Source of the DNA: Bacteroidota bacterium
GTDB taxonomy: Bacteria; Bacteroidota; Bacteroidia; Bacteroidales; UBA7960
Length of the DNA: 53,845 nucleotides
Direction: 5' to 3'
NCBI GenBank assembly: GCA_018335675.1
Contig: JAGXRQ010000097.1
Location: forward strand, 1-53,845
The notes under the pieces were generated by a model, which worked only from the letters and a program-made list of their open reading frames with translations, was not told the origin of the DNA and ran no database searches. Both the position numbers and the translations under genes were made by a program. Positions 10,158-18,620 of this stretch are shown piece after piece; the stretch's first letter is position 1, and each line of letters opens with the position of its first letter.

Positions 10158-10241
10158 CAATACTCAATACTCATTACTCAATACTCAATACTCAATACTC
10201 AATACTCATTACTCAATACTCATTACTCATTACTCAATACT
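10158..10241. repeat. Tandem heptamer array, CAATACT/CATTACT
   Basis: Twelve exact 7-bp units (CAATACT with four CATTACT variants) fill the space between the yfcC terminator and the stop codon of the converging gene. Read on the minus strand the unit is AGTATTG, which differs by one base from GGTATTG, a rotation of the TTGGGTA unit at 8401-8449. The two arrays therefore flank yfcC in opposite orientation. Confidence 0.95.
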
Positions 10242-10243
10242 AA

Positions 10244-13200
10244 CTACCTCATAATAATTATCTTCTCATCAACTTTTCTCATTAGTTTGCGTGTTTTAGA
10301 ATCAGAAATACTAATGCTGATGAAGTACATTCCGCTTCTAAAACTGCTGTCTGCAGTAAACTCAAGAATATGTTCGCCTTGTCCAAAAAGAGTGCTTTCA
10401 GTTTGTCTTATAATTCCTCCCGATCTGGTTATAAGCATAAATTCCACATAAGCATCTTCAGGTAAAACGAGTCTAACAGAGTATTTTCCGGCAGTAGGGT
10501 TGGGGTAAACATTTACATCAAATTTACTGAGTATTTCTGTAACCGGTGTTGTGTCAAATACTGAACCTGATTTAATAGGAACAAGTGTATGAATTTCACT
10601 CGAAGCTTCCGTGAGTCCCCATTTTATCGTTGCAATTGCAACATCAAATATTTTAAACAGATCAATTTTCCCGGCAGGGATAGCCGTGTTATTCATGCTG
10701 TAAATAACTCCCATACCTGTGTCATTATTGAATGAGATATGATGGTCAGTGTTAAGCATCAAGGTAATATTTGCATTGCAAACCTGAGCACTATTTAATT
10801 GAAATTGCATTGCAATAAGGCTGCCATCGCTTTCAAACGTAACCAAGCCATCTTTATTCAGAAAAATAGAAGCTTCATTTTCGCTGGCTGTGGCTGATGA
10901 ATCTTTTGCACCACCCAGAATTAAGTTAATTAATGCAGTTAAATCGGCAATATTAACATTAGTATCCCCATTAACATCTGCATTTGCTATATTGAATCCA
11001 ACAGGTGTGCTTCCATTCAGATGGCTAACCATCCAAACAACATCAAGTACATTAATAAAACCGTCATTGTTCACGTCACCCGGGTTATTTGTTGGGCCAA
11101 CAAAGGTTCCTGTGATGGCGATATCATCTACGCTCCAGTTTTTTTGGCGACTTGGATTTCCATGGCTATTATAAGCAACTCTCCACCTGAATTTAACGTT
11201 GCTTGCTCCAGTTAGTGCGGGTATTATACCTGATGAATAAGTTGCACCTGCTCCCATTGTTGCTGTCCATGTTGCAATCTGAGTCCATGCTCCATTGTTA
11301 ATGCTATACTCAAGAAATGCAGAGCCTACACCTGCAGCAGCCAAATAAAATCTGTGAAGCATTGATATTGAAATATCTTTGTATGAGGTAAAGTCGAAAC
11401 ATGCAGAAACCATTTGTCCGGCTTGCGCTGCAGTTCCGGAGTAGTCAGCATACGCATATGGTGCTTTGCCTGCTATCAGTGCGTTTGTAGATGTGCCCAC
11501 AGCCCATGTGGGTGTTCCGCTTTGAGTCCATCTTGCAGGCAATGCACTTAAGCCTGTGAAATCTTGAGCATAATTTGGATTAAAGCATGCTTCAGCAAAA
11601 TTTGCCACTAAAGTTACATTCTCTGCAGGCATAGTATAATTATATGTTGCACTTGTGCTAATCGGAACTCCACCTTTGGTCCAATTAACAAATGCATATC
11701 CATTATTAGCAACAGCTGAAATACTTACAACGTCGTTTGCTTCAAAGTATGATCCGCTTGGATTATTACTTACAGTTCCAAATCCTGAAGGATTTGCTTG
11801 AAGTGTAAGCTTATAACCTGATGGAGCAACTCCAAGTTGCAGACCAGGTGTAATTACCCAGTTATTTGGGAAAAGCGCAACTGTCTGAAAAGAAGCACTT
11901 AGCAAATATCCATCCCCTGAAAACGATGCATGATACCAGTTTCTGCCATCTCCATCTGCATCAATCAACGTCCAACCTGCAGGAATTCCTCCTGAAGCAT
12001 CAAAATTTTCATTAAAAATATTCACCTGAGTTGCTCCATCAACCCAGTATAGTCGTACATCGTTTATAGCAATCCTATCCTTATCAGTTGAATTATGGTG
12101 TCTGAAAGCTATATATACATTATCTCCAAGATAACTTGAAATATCAACTGTTCTTAGCCTAAAGTCCCAATTAGTATGTGTTGTTAGCAAGGTTTCATTG
12201 TGCAAGAGAATAAAATCACCGATTGCAGTTCCGGTATTAGAAATATACACACTATATTGCTCAGTTCTATATGATGTTGTATTTGCAGTGGGACAAACCG
12301 TCCATGATAAATAAATAGGTCCGTCTATTGGATCTGTTGGAATAAGAGTATAATTTGCTGTTATTGTTTTATTAGAAGCAGGCATGGTGTATTCAAAATT
12401 GGCTTGAGTGCTGATAACAGTGGCTCCATCAGTCCAGTTTACGAAATTATATCCGAATACCGGATTTGCTTTAAGCATGACCTTTGTCCCATTTGTATAG
12501 CTTCCACCACCTGTTGGATTTCCACCAGCTGTAGGTGTTGCCTGAATTGTAAGGTTGTAATATGTAAAGCCGAAGTCAGGAGGTGTACAACTAGTGTTGT
12601 AGCTCATTGTTCCATTATTGGCAGACCAGCATTCCCAATAACCGCCACTTCCCATTTGCCATGTATTTAAGTCGAAAGTGTTTATTCCGTTGGGTGTGCC
12701 AGGGACTTTATAAACTTTAACAGCCTGACCACCTCTATTCCAAGTAAGTGGAGTTCCGCTTGTGCATGTTTCAGGCCCTGCTGCACCAGGGTGCATTGTT
12801 AAAAAATATGCATAGTCTTCGAATGCGGGATAACTACCGAAAATTCTGGCTATCCCATTGCTTTGCACTGCAACGGCAGTAACTTCATTTGCTCCAATGC
12901 CTCTTGCTTGCATTCCCCAATCTTTATTCATACGGGCAAGAAACACAAAATGTCGTCCTCTTCTGTCAGGGTTATTGTAATGTGTGTCAGTTACAGTATT
13001 TGCAAGAATAGGAATGTTAAGGTAGTCGTTTGCCAGAGTAACAGTATTTCTGTATGGATTGCTTAATGCATCGGCAGAAGTGACAGTCCCGTTTACTGCT
13101 GTATATACAACCCCACCCAATACTGCCATACCTGCGCTGGTTCCTCCAACTGCACCTCCTTTTTCGTTTATTAGATATAGTAAAGCATCATGGAGTTTTG

Positions 13201-13600
13201 TGCCTTTCCAAATTGTATAATAATTTGCTTGGTTTCCTCCTACAATAAATACAGCTTCTGCATTTCTGACAGCTGTTTCTACAGCTGCGCTATTTGCCCT
13301 GGCTGTAGTAGTTATGCTCTCAATTGTTGTAATGGAGTTCATTAACCCAGGGAAAGCTGCGTAATCATCATTGTATGCTGTTCCGGTATCATATCTTAGG
13401 AAAACAACATCACCAACATTTGTTAAACTATAAAACCACTGAAGACCTTCCATATTATCGCCTCCTCCACCCATAAGCAGATATCCTTCTTGATGGTTTG
13501 TGTTTACATCGTTGGGGTTACCAACTCGGGTTAGTGTTTGTGATTTCACAGCCAGTGTAAAAAATATTGCAGCTACTGTTATTGTTATGATACGTTTCAT
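10244..13600 (-). CDS. T9SS-secreted multidomain cyanophycinase-family protein
   Basis: Large exported protein, 1118 residues. In order: signal peptide (1-20); peptidase S51 domain (about 25-275) with Ser155 in GGTSAGM and His207 in TDTHYNNPDRRGR, then ANEVTAVAV; divergent InlB-type repeat (about 348-418); two halves of a choice-of-anchor J domain in swapped order (428-519 and 526-592); second InlB-type repeat (about 596-668); a second beta-sandwich of the anchor J or MAM type (about 672-832); dockerin type I repeats (GDVNNDGFIN at 841, ADVNGDTNVN at 874); a cohesin-like segment (about 905-1010); T9SS type A sorting domain (about 1028-1118, VNVYPNPTAGKYSV). It should be secreted and cell-surface anchored. 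The likely role is extracellular attack on cyanophycin or a similar polymer; catalytic activity is inferred. Confidence 0.88.
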   Translation of the reverse strand: MKRIITITVAAIFFTLAVKSQTLTRVGNPNDVNTNHQEGYLLMGGGGDNMEGLQWFYSLTNVGDVVFLRYDTGTAYNDDYAAFPGLMNSITTIESITTTARANSAAVETAVRNAEAVFIVGGNQANYYTIWKGTKLHDALLYLINEKGGAVGGTSAGMAVLGGVVYTAVNGTVTSADALSNPYRNTVTLANDYLNIPILANTVTDTHYNNPDRRGRHFVFLARMNKDWGMQARGIGANEVTAVAVQSNGIARIFGSYPAFEDYAYFLTMHPGAAGPETCTSGTPLTWNRGGQAVKVYKVPGTPNGINTFDLNTWQMGSGGYWECWSANNGTMSYNTSCTPPDFGFTYYNLTIQATPTAGGNPTGGGSYTNGTKVMLKANPVFGYNFVNWTDGATVISTQANFEYTMPASNKTITANYTLIPTDPIDGPIYLSWTVCPTANTTSYRTEQYSVYISNTGTAIGDFILLHNETLLTTHTNWDFRLRTVDISSYLGDNVYIAFRHHNSTDKDRIAINDVRLYWVDGATQVNIFNENFDASGGIPAGWTLIDADGDGRNWYHASFSGDGYLLSASFQTVALFPNNWVITPGLQLGVAPSGYKLTLQANPSGFGTVSNNPSGSYFEANDVVSISAVANNGYAFVNWTKGGVPISTSATYNYTMPAENVTLVANFAEACFNPNYAQDFTGLSALPARWTQSGTPTWAVGTSTNALIAGKAPYAYADYSGTAAQAGQMVSACFDFTSYKDISISMLHRFYLAAAGVGSAFLEYSINNGAWTQIATWTATMGAGATYSSGIIPALTGASNVKFRWRVAYNSHGNPSRQKNWSVDDIAITGTFVGPTNNPGDVNNDGFINVLDVVWMVSHLNGSTPVGFNIANADVNGDTNVNIADLTALINLILGGAKDSSATASENEASIFLNKDGLVTFESDGSLIAMQFQLNSAQVCNANITLMLNTDHHISFNNDTGMGVIYSMNNTAIPAGKIDLFKIFDVAIATIKWGLTEASSEIHTLVPIKSGSVFDTTPVTEILSKFDVNVYPNPTAGKYSVRLVLPEDAYVEFMLITRSGGIIRQTESTLFGQGEHILEFTADSSFRSGMYFISISISDSKTRKLMRKVDEKIIIMR

Positions 13601-13721
13601 AAGTGAGGAATTTTGGTGAATTAAATTGCAGAATATATTTTATGTAAACTAATATCTTTTGATAGATTTCTTTTTTGGGCAATTCACAATGATATATGCC
13701 AAAAAAAAAATTACCAACATG

Positions 13722-13729
13722 CAAATTTA
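13722..13729 (-). promoter_or_regulatory. Possible -7 box for the T9SS cyanophycinase gene
   Basis: TAAATTTG on the minus strand fits TAnnTTTG. It would give a leader of about 115 nt. No -33 partner is evident. Confidence 0.3.
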
Positions 13730-13791
13730 CCTTATTAAATGAAAGTTTAAATCCGTGTTTTTACGCAATTTTCTATGAAAAACACTGATTA

Positions 13792-16275
13792 TTAAGAGTT
13801 TTGCCTAGTGTTTCTTGTTGCAGATTTCAACTTGCTGTAATCTAAATAGTATAATATTTTTAAAGAAACACTGTTTATCTGAGGTTCTTTAAGCATTATA
13901 CTTAAGTTTTCATGAAAAGTATTTGGAATATTATTGTTATTAGTATAAATAGCATTTTTCCACATTAAACTTAATTGACTGCCAGGAGCAAAATACCATA
14001 TAAGCATCATATCTATTGTAAAAGCATTATAGTTTATATCAGATATTTCAAGATTTTCGGGAATTCTTTCTAGTTTTCCGTTGTTATTAAGCAGAAAATA
14101 TTCTCCTGTATAATTAACAGTTGACCAATAATGTCGTAAGTCGAAACTTAAAGAAAGGTTTTTTGAAAATATATAATTAGCCATTAATGAATTTACTGTA
14201 GTAGGAGAATGCCTTTTTCCAAAATATATTGTTTCTTCATCAATATGTTTTACATAACCAACATTATTGTTTTTTAAGTTGTAATAGAATCTGTAAGATA
14301 GGTTTAATTTGTTGCTTGCTCTAAACGTAGGTTTTAAATCAAGTGTGTAATACTTTTGATTATGTTCGGAGTAAATTTGATAATAATTAATACTCGCATC
14401 TACATAAATTCTTTTTCTATAGTCTGATGAAATAAATGTATGGTAATTGAAAGCTTGACCAATATCATAAAATCTTCCTTTTACTCTGGGTTCAAAAAAA
14501 TCTTTCTGGCTAAAAGGTGCATAGTCTAAATTTAGCATCACAAAAAATCTTGTGTCAAACAGCAGTCTTAATCTATATCCTGCGCTCATTCCGGCAAATG
14601 TATAAGGATCATATAAATATGCAGAATTAACAGAGATGGCATTTGAAACATTCCAAAATCTCCAGAAAGGATCAAAAATATTATAGCTAAGTGAAGCATT
14701 GTTATTTATCGTATTGTTGTGACTTAAAAAGCCCATATCATTTTGCTGATAAGAATTGCTAATTACAGATCTGTAATAATTATATTGCCAGGAGCCGCCA
14801 AATTTCCCAATATTTAATGCGTATTTATACCCGAAATTATCATCTTTGTCATTATAGTACTGCTGACTTATTGCGGTATTCCCGCTAATTCTATAAAGAT
14901 TACTTTTGTCGTGTATCCGAAAATCGGCACCTGTAATATTAGCTGTATATCCATCAATAGAACCTATTACGTTTGTATTTATCAACCCAATGTATGAATT
15001 GTTTTTAAGGCTTTGGTCGAGTACAAAAAGGTTGTAATTTGTAAATGGCTGAGTTGAGATTTCTCTTTCAATATTGGTGATTGTGTCCACTAATAAAGCA
15101 TGCGATGGTGCAGTCATTGCATTAAAAAATCCAACGCCCAAACCTGAGGATGTACGTCCGGATATTTTAGTAGCGTTGATTAGTCTGGTCTCAATAGGGT
15201 TTTCAATAATAACTTCATTATCGGAAACAATGTTATAAATGTTATTATGTCCTTTTGGCATAGCTCCAATTCTTCTGGAGTAAAATAAATCAGCTTTTCT
15301 AAACAGCTCGATACCCTCAGTAAAAAACTGACGTTTTTCATCATATTTTACTTCATAAGGTGACAGATTCAAAACTAATGCATCAGATTGCACTTGGCCG
15401 AAATCAGGTATAAGCGTCATATCCATAGTAAAGCTTTCATTAATTCCCCATTTAAGGTCCATTCCACCATTAAATGTATTTGTCCAGCCTTGTTTGTGCT
15501 GTTTCTTTTCGACATAATTGGAAACATATGGATAAAGTGCTAACCTTACAGGTGGAGTAATATCTTCTATCCCGGTAAGAGTTCCAAGCGAAGCAATACT
15601 GTTTCCAATTTTACGATTAACAAAGTTCCAGCTCGATACTTCTCTAGTGCGCCTAATTTCTCTCCAAAAGTTTATGCCCCATTCATGCACATTTTGCTTT
15701 GGGAATCTTAAGGCAGAGTAGGGGATTTCCATTTCAACCACCCAGCCATGCTCATTAATTTCAACAGCGCTTTTCCAAACAGCATCCCAATTTCTGTCTC
15801 CTCCATTTCCGGTAGAACCTGACATATTAATATCAGTCTGAATGCCAGATGCAGATACCTGAAATCTGAAGCCATTTATTCCATCATTAAATGGATTAAT
15901 ATCAACCCAAAATCTATCAGAGTTCAATTGTTCTCCTGAATCTCTACGCCCTAATTCCTTCAATATGGAATCAGGAGCAGCATCATACATTATGGCAGCA
16001 ATGTAGATATAAGCATCATCAAACATAATTCTAACTTCAGTCTGAAAAGATGCAGGTCGGTCATTATATGGTTCATATTGCACAAAATCACTTGCTTTGA
16101 ATGCACTATTCCAAATATCTTCATCAATAATGCCGTCTATTTTGGGATGAACTTCTGTGCGGACAGCAGTAACTGTTTTTTTTCCATTTTGAGCAATTAT
16201 AACTGAAGAATCAAATAAGAAGACTGTGAAAGTAAGAATTAGTAATATGGCTGAACTAATATATGTATATCTCAT
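13792..16275 (-). CDS. DUF5916 outer-membrane protein with CBM9-like N-terminus
   Basis: Exported protein of 827 residues: signal peptide 1-29 (ending IIAQ), a family 9 carbohydrate-binding-like beta-sandwich (about 36-230, with HPKIDGIIDEDIWNSA and the DDAYIYIAA strand), then the DUF5916 region to the C-terminus. That region is rich in alternating aromatic strands and looks like an outer-membrane beta-barrel; the family motif VKYDEKRQFFTEGIELF is present. Members are widespread in Bacteroidetes and have no firm function. The gene is transcribed alone, 191 bp from the next gene on the same strand. A link to the cyanophycin locus is not supported by anything beyond proximity. Confidence 0.85.
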   Translation of the reverse strand: MRYTYISSAILLILTFTVFLFDSSVIIAQNGKKTVTAVRTEVHPKIDGIIDEDIWNSAFKASDFVQYEPYNDRPASFQTEVRIMFDDAYIYIAAIMYDAAPDSILKELGRRDSGEQLNSDRFWVDINPFNDGINGFRFQVSASGIQTDINMSGSTGNGGDRNWDAVWKSAVEINEHGWVVEMEIPYSALRFPKQNVHEWGINFWREIRRTREVSSWNFVNRKIGNSIASLGTLTGIEDITPPVRLALYPYVSNYVEKKQHKQGWTNTFNGGMDLKWGINESFTMDMTLIPDFGQVQSDALVLNLSPYEVKYDEKRQFFTEGIELFRKADLFYSRRIGAMPKGHNNIYNIVSDNEVIIENPIETRLINATKISGRTSSGLGVGFFNAMTAPSHALLVDTITNIEREISTQPFTNYNLFVLDQSLKNNSYIGLINTNVIGSIDGYTANITGADFRIHDKSNLYRISGNTAISQQYYNDKDDNFGYKYALNIGKFGGSWQYNYYRSVISNSYQQNDMGFLSHNNTINNNASLSYNIFDPFWRFWNVSNAISVNSAYLYDPYTFAGMSAGYRLRLLFDTRFFVMLNLDYAPFSQKDFFEPRVKGRFYDIGQAFNYHTFISSDYRKRIYVDASINYYQIYSEHNQKYYTLDLKPTFRASNKLNLSYRFYYNLKNNNVGYVKHIDEETIYFGKRHSPTTVNSLMANYIFSKNLSLSFDLRHYWSTVNYTGEYFLLNNNGKLERIPENLEISDINYNAFTIDMMLIWYFAPGSQLSLMWKNAIYTNNNNIPNTFHENLSIMLKEPQINSVSLKILYYLDYSKLKSATRNTRQNS

Positions 16276-16310
16276 AAATATTTTGCAAACGCTTTAATAA
16301 AAAGTATATG

Positions 16311-16318
16311 CAAAAATA
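16311..16318 (-). promoter_or_regulatory. Possible -7 box for the DUF5916 gene
   Basis: TATTTTTG on the minus strand, 36 bp upstream of the start, fits TAnnTTTG. The -33 box is not clear. Confidence 0.35.
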
Positions 16319-16375
16319 CTTAAGTGAAATTAAGTACAGATGTAATTATATTTATTTAATAAAAATCGCCAAAAA

Positions 16376-18295
16376 TTAATAATTCCAGCCAAGCAAATTC
16401 CAATAATACAATTGGAGTAGTGCAACAGTAAATACAACAATAGAAAAATAATAGAACAATCTACTTCTCCATTTTACGTCTTTCATTTTCCATAAGATAA
16501 TTGCTTGTAAGATCATAAGCAATATAAAAGGGATTGCAAGAAAAGGCAGGAATAATGCCAATTTTATACTTGTTGGGACGTACATTATGAGCTCTTGACC
16601 ACTGTTTGCGGAAGCAATAATTAAGGTCAGATAAAAAATAAAAAAACAAGCAGCTGCAATCCAGGCAACGAACTTAGCTGGGAATGGAATTAACTGAGGT
16701 GCGGGCAATATTCGCTGATGCTTTCTTCTGATTAGAGTTATATAAGGCCAAATAAACAAAATAAATATTATTGTGACCATTATTATTTGCAAAACCACAT
16801 TATGCAATACCGGATTTTCAATCCATTGTATTTTTTCGAATGCGAAAATTGCCAAATTCCCTAAAAATAGTTTTTCTGCAATAGAGTTATCTTCGCTCAT
16901 TTCAAAAGCTATTAATTCATTGCTTTTACTGTTTCGGAATGTAACACTATCTATAGGAATCCAAAAAGTTGTTTCTTTTCCAGGGAAATCCATTTTTAAT
17001 CTGGAATTATCTATGCTAACATCAAGGGTTTGCATTATAGATAATAGTTTCAGGAAATCAGTATGAGGATGTCTATTAGCTTTGTATTTTCCTGTAAATT
17101 TTTGAAGATAATCATCAGTAAGAGTAATTGTATCAAATAATTCGCGCTGATCGGGTAAATATCTTTCTAGAAATTTTTCAAAAACCATTTCATAAGCACC
17201 ACCTCCTTCAAAACTATTGAAAGTAATGAAAAAACCAATTTTGTGCTCAGGGATAATAGCCAACAATGAATGAAACCAAAATGTATCGCCGCCGTGTCCG
17301 AAAATTTTAATTCCTTTTCTGCTTAAATCCATAAATCCATGCAAAGCCGGATTCAAACCGTATGAATGATAAAGTGCCGGCTCGAGCATTTGCAGGAAAG
17401 TTTCATGCTCAAGAAGACAAATAGTATCAATACAAGTTGAGTGTAAAAGTGACTGCATGAACCTTCCCATGTCGCCTGCTGTTGTGGAAACTGCTCCTGC
17501 GCCTGCAAGAGGGATATACTCAAAGTATTTTTCACTAATGACACTATTTTCATAAGCATAAGCTTTCGACATATTTGCATTTAGCCCGCTTGGAAGAGGT
17601 TGCCTAAAAGTAGTATGTGTAAGACCTAAGGGTTCAAAAATGTTCTTATCTGCGTAATCTTCAATTTTTTGCCCGCTTTTTAATTCAATAAGATATTGCG
17701 CTAAACCGGTGCCATGATTTGAATAAGCAGCGTATTTCATTGGAGGACGAACTCTCTTAGGCATTTGTTTTTGGAAGATTTCCTCAATAGATTTCATCTC
17801 TTCAGGGGATTTCACAAATAGGTATAAAAGTTTGTCTTCAAATCCGGGAGTGTGCGACAATAGACTTCTTATTGTAATTGGCTCTTGAAATGTTTCAGGT
17901 ATTTTAAAATTTTCAAGATAAGTATTTATGTCTGCATCCAATTCCAACTTACCTTTTTCAATCTGCTGCATTATTGAAATCCATGTAAAAAGCTTTGATA
18001 TAGATCCTATTCTGAATAAAGTACTGTCAGGATTAACTCTAATTTGATTATCAATATCTGCAAAACCATAGCCTTTTTTTACCAGCACTTCATTGCCTTG
18101 AATTATAACAACAGAAGCTCCTGCAATCTTTCTTTCTTCAAGAATAGTTTTCATTACTCCATCCATAAATGCTGATAGTTCAATGCTGTCAATTTTTATA
18201 ACAATTTGATCGTCAGTATTGATGTAAGATGCATTTGACAAAGTGGAAGATTGAATTATCAAAAAGGAAATTAGAAGGAAGATGAAATGTTTCAT
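16376..18295 (-). CDS. Beta-lactamase-fold serine hydrolase with C-terminal membrane segments
   Basis: Class C beta-lactamase or esterase-like enzyme (PF00144), 639 residues. Signal peptide 1-22. The active-site Ser98-x-x-Lys101 is in GSISKLF, the second motif Tyr191-Ser-Asn is in AAYSNHGTGL, and the third is HGGDT. After the hydrolase domain (about 35-380) comes a lipocalin-like beta region, and the last 150 residues hold four or so transmembrane helices. Many Bacteroidetes paralogues have this layout; substrates are mostly unknown (peptides, esters or D-amino acid amides). It is transcribed alone. A resistance function should not be assumed from the fold. Confidence 0.88.
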   Translation of the reverse strand: MKHFIFLLISFLIIQSSTLSNASYINTDDQIVIKIDSIELSAFMDGVMKTILEERKIAGASVVIIQGNEVLVKKGYGFADIDNQIRVNPDSTLFRIGSISKLFTWISIMQQIEKGKLELDADINTYLENFKIPETFQEPITIRSLLSHTPGFEDKLLYLFVKSPEEMKSIEEIFQKQMPKRVRPPMKYAAYSNHGTGLAQYLIELKSGQKIEDYADKNIFEPLGLTHTTFRQPLPSGLNANMSKAYAYENSVISEKYFEYIPLAGAGAVSTTAGDMGRFMQSLLHSTCIDTICLLEHETFLQMLEPALYHSYGLNPALHGFMDLSRKGIKIFGHGGDTFWFHSLLAIIPEHKIGFFITFNSFEGGGAYEMVFEKFLERYLPDQRELFDTITLTDDYLQKFTGKYKANRHPHTDFLKLLSIMQTLDVSIDNSRLKMDFPGKETTFWIPIDSVTFRNSKSNELIAFEMSEDNSIAEKLFLGNLAIFAFEKIQWIENPVLHNVVLQIIMVTIIFILFIWPYITLIRRKHQRILPAPQLIPFPAKFVAWIAAACFFIFYLTLIIASANSGQELIMYVPTSIKLALFLPFLAIPFILLMILQAIILWKMKDVKWRSRLFYYFSIVVFTVALLQLYYWNLLGWNY

Positions 18296-18620
18296 AATGC
18301 AATGCTTTTTAATTAAGCCATAAATTTATTAAAAAAAATACTATAATATTATCCATTTAGATATAAATATTTTCCAAATTCTTTTGTTTTGTTGAAAAAA
18401 AATACGTATTTTCCCTAGATATCTCATCAAAAATTTGAAAAATCAGAATTTCTTCAAGAGGTTGAAGTTAATTTAGAATATCAAAGTGGGAAAATAATAT
18501 TTATTAGTCTCTTATCCGCTTACAGTAAAGATATACAAAGGATTTTAATAAAATAAAAAACTGTCATAAAATGATAATACTACATATCTTTTATGACAGT
18601 TTTTAGTACTGGATAGAATT
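18296..18620. other. Intergenic region with an orphan open frame
   Basis: A 325-bp spacer. The part nearest 18620 holds the terminator of the TonB receptor gene. From 18425 to 18556 on the plus strand a frame of 43 codons is open to a TAA, but it has no ATG, GTG or TTG start and a TAG lies just upstream. Its beginning (KSEFLQEVEVNLE) faintly recalls the N-terminus of NADP-glutamate dehydrogenase; I would not call a gene. The remainder, next to the hydrolase start, should hold that gene's promoter, but no clear box was found. Confidence 0.4.
18555..18604 (-). terminator. Terminator of the TonB receptor gene
   Basis: Inverted repeat AAAAACTGTCATAAAA / TTTTATGACAGTTTTT with a loop of about 17 nt. 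It lies 17 bp past the receptor stop on the minus strand and is followed by a T-rich stretch. It is symmetrical enough to work on both strands. Confidence 0.8.

Noticed and set aside
8401-10241. CRISPR array
   Set aside because: The repeats are 7 bp and contiguous, without spacers, and there are no cas genes.
10013-10243. Open frame ending inside the heptamer array after yfcC
   Set aside because: It overlaps the end of yfcC in another frame and its tail is just translated repeat (IxNTQYS units); there is no start signal or family.
13518-13724. Small frame upstream of the T9SS cyanophycinase
   Set aside because: It overlaps the start of that gene in another frame and has neither a start signal nor a recognisable sequence.
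16376-18295. Antibiotic-resistance beta-lactamase
   Set aside because: It has the fold and SxxK, but the length, C-terminal membrane helices and motifs fit the broad serine hydrolase group; resistance cannot be claimed.
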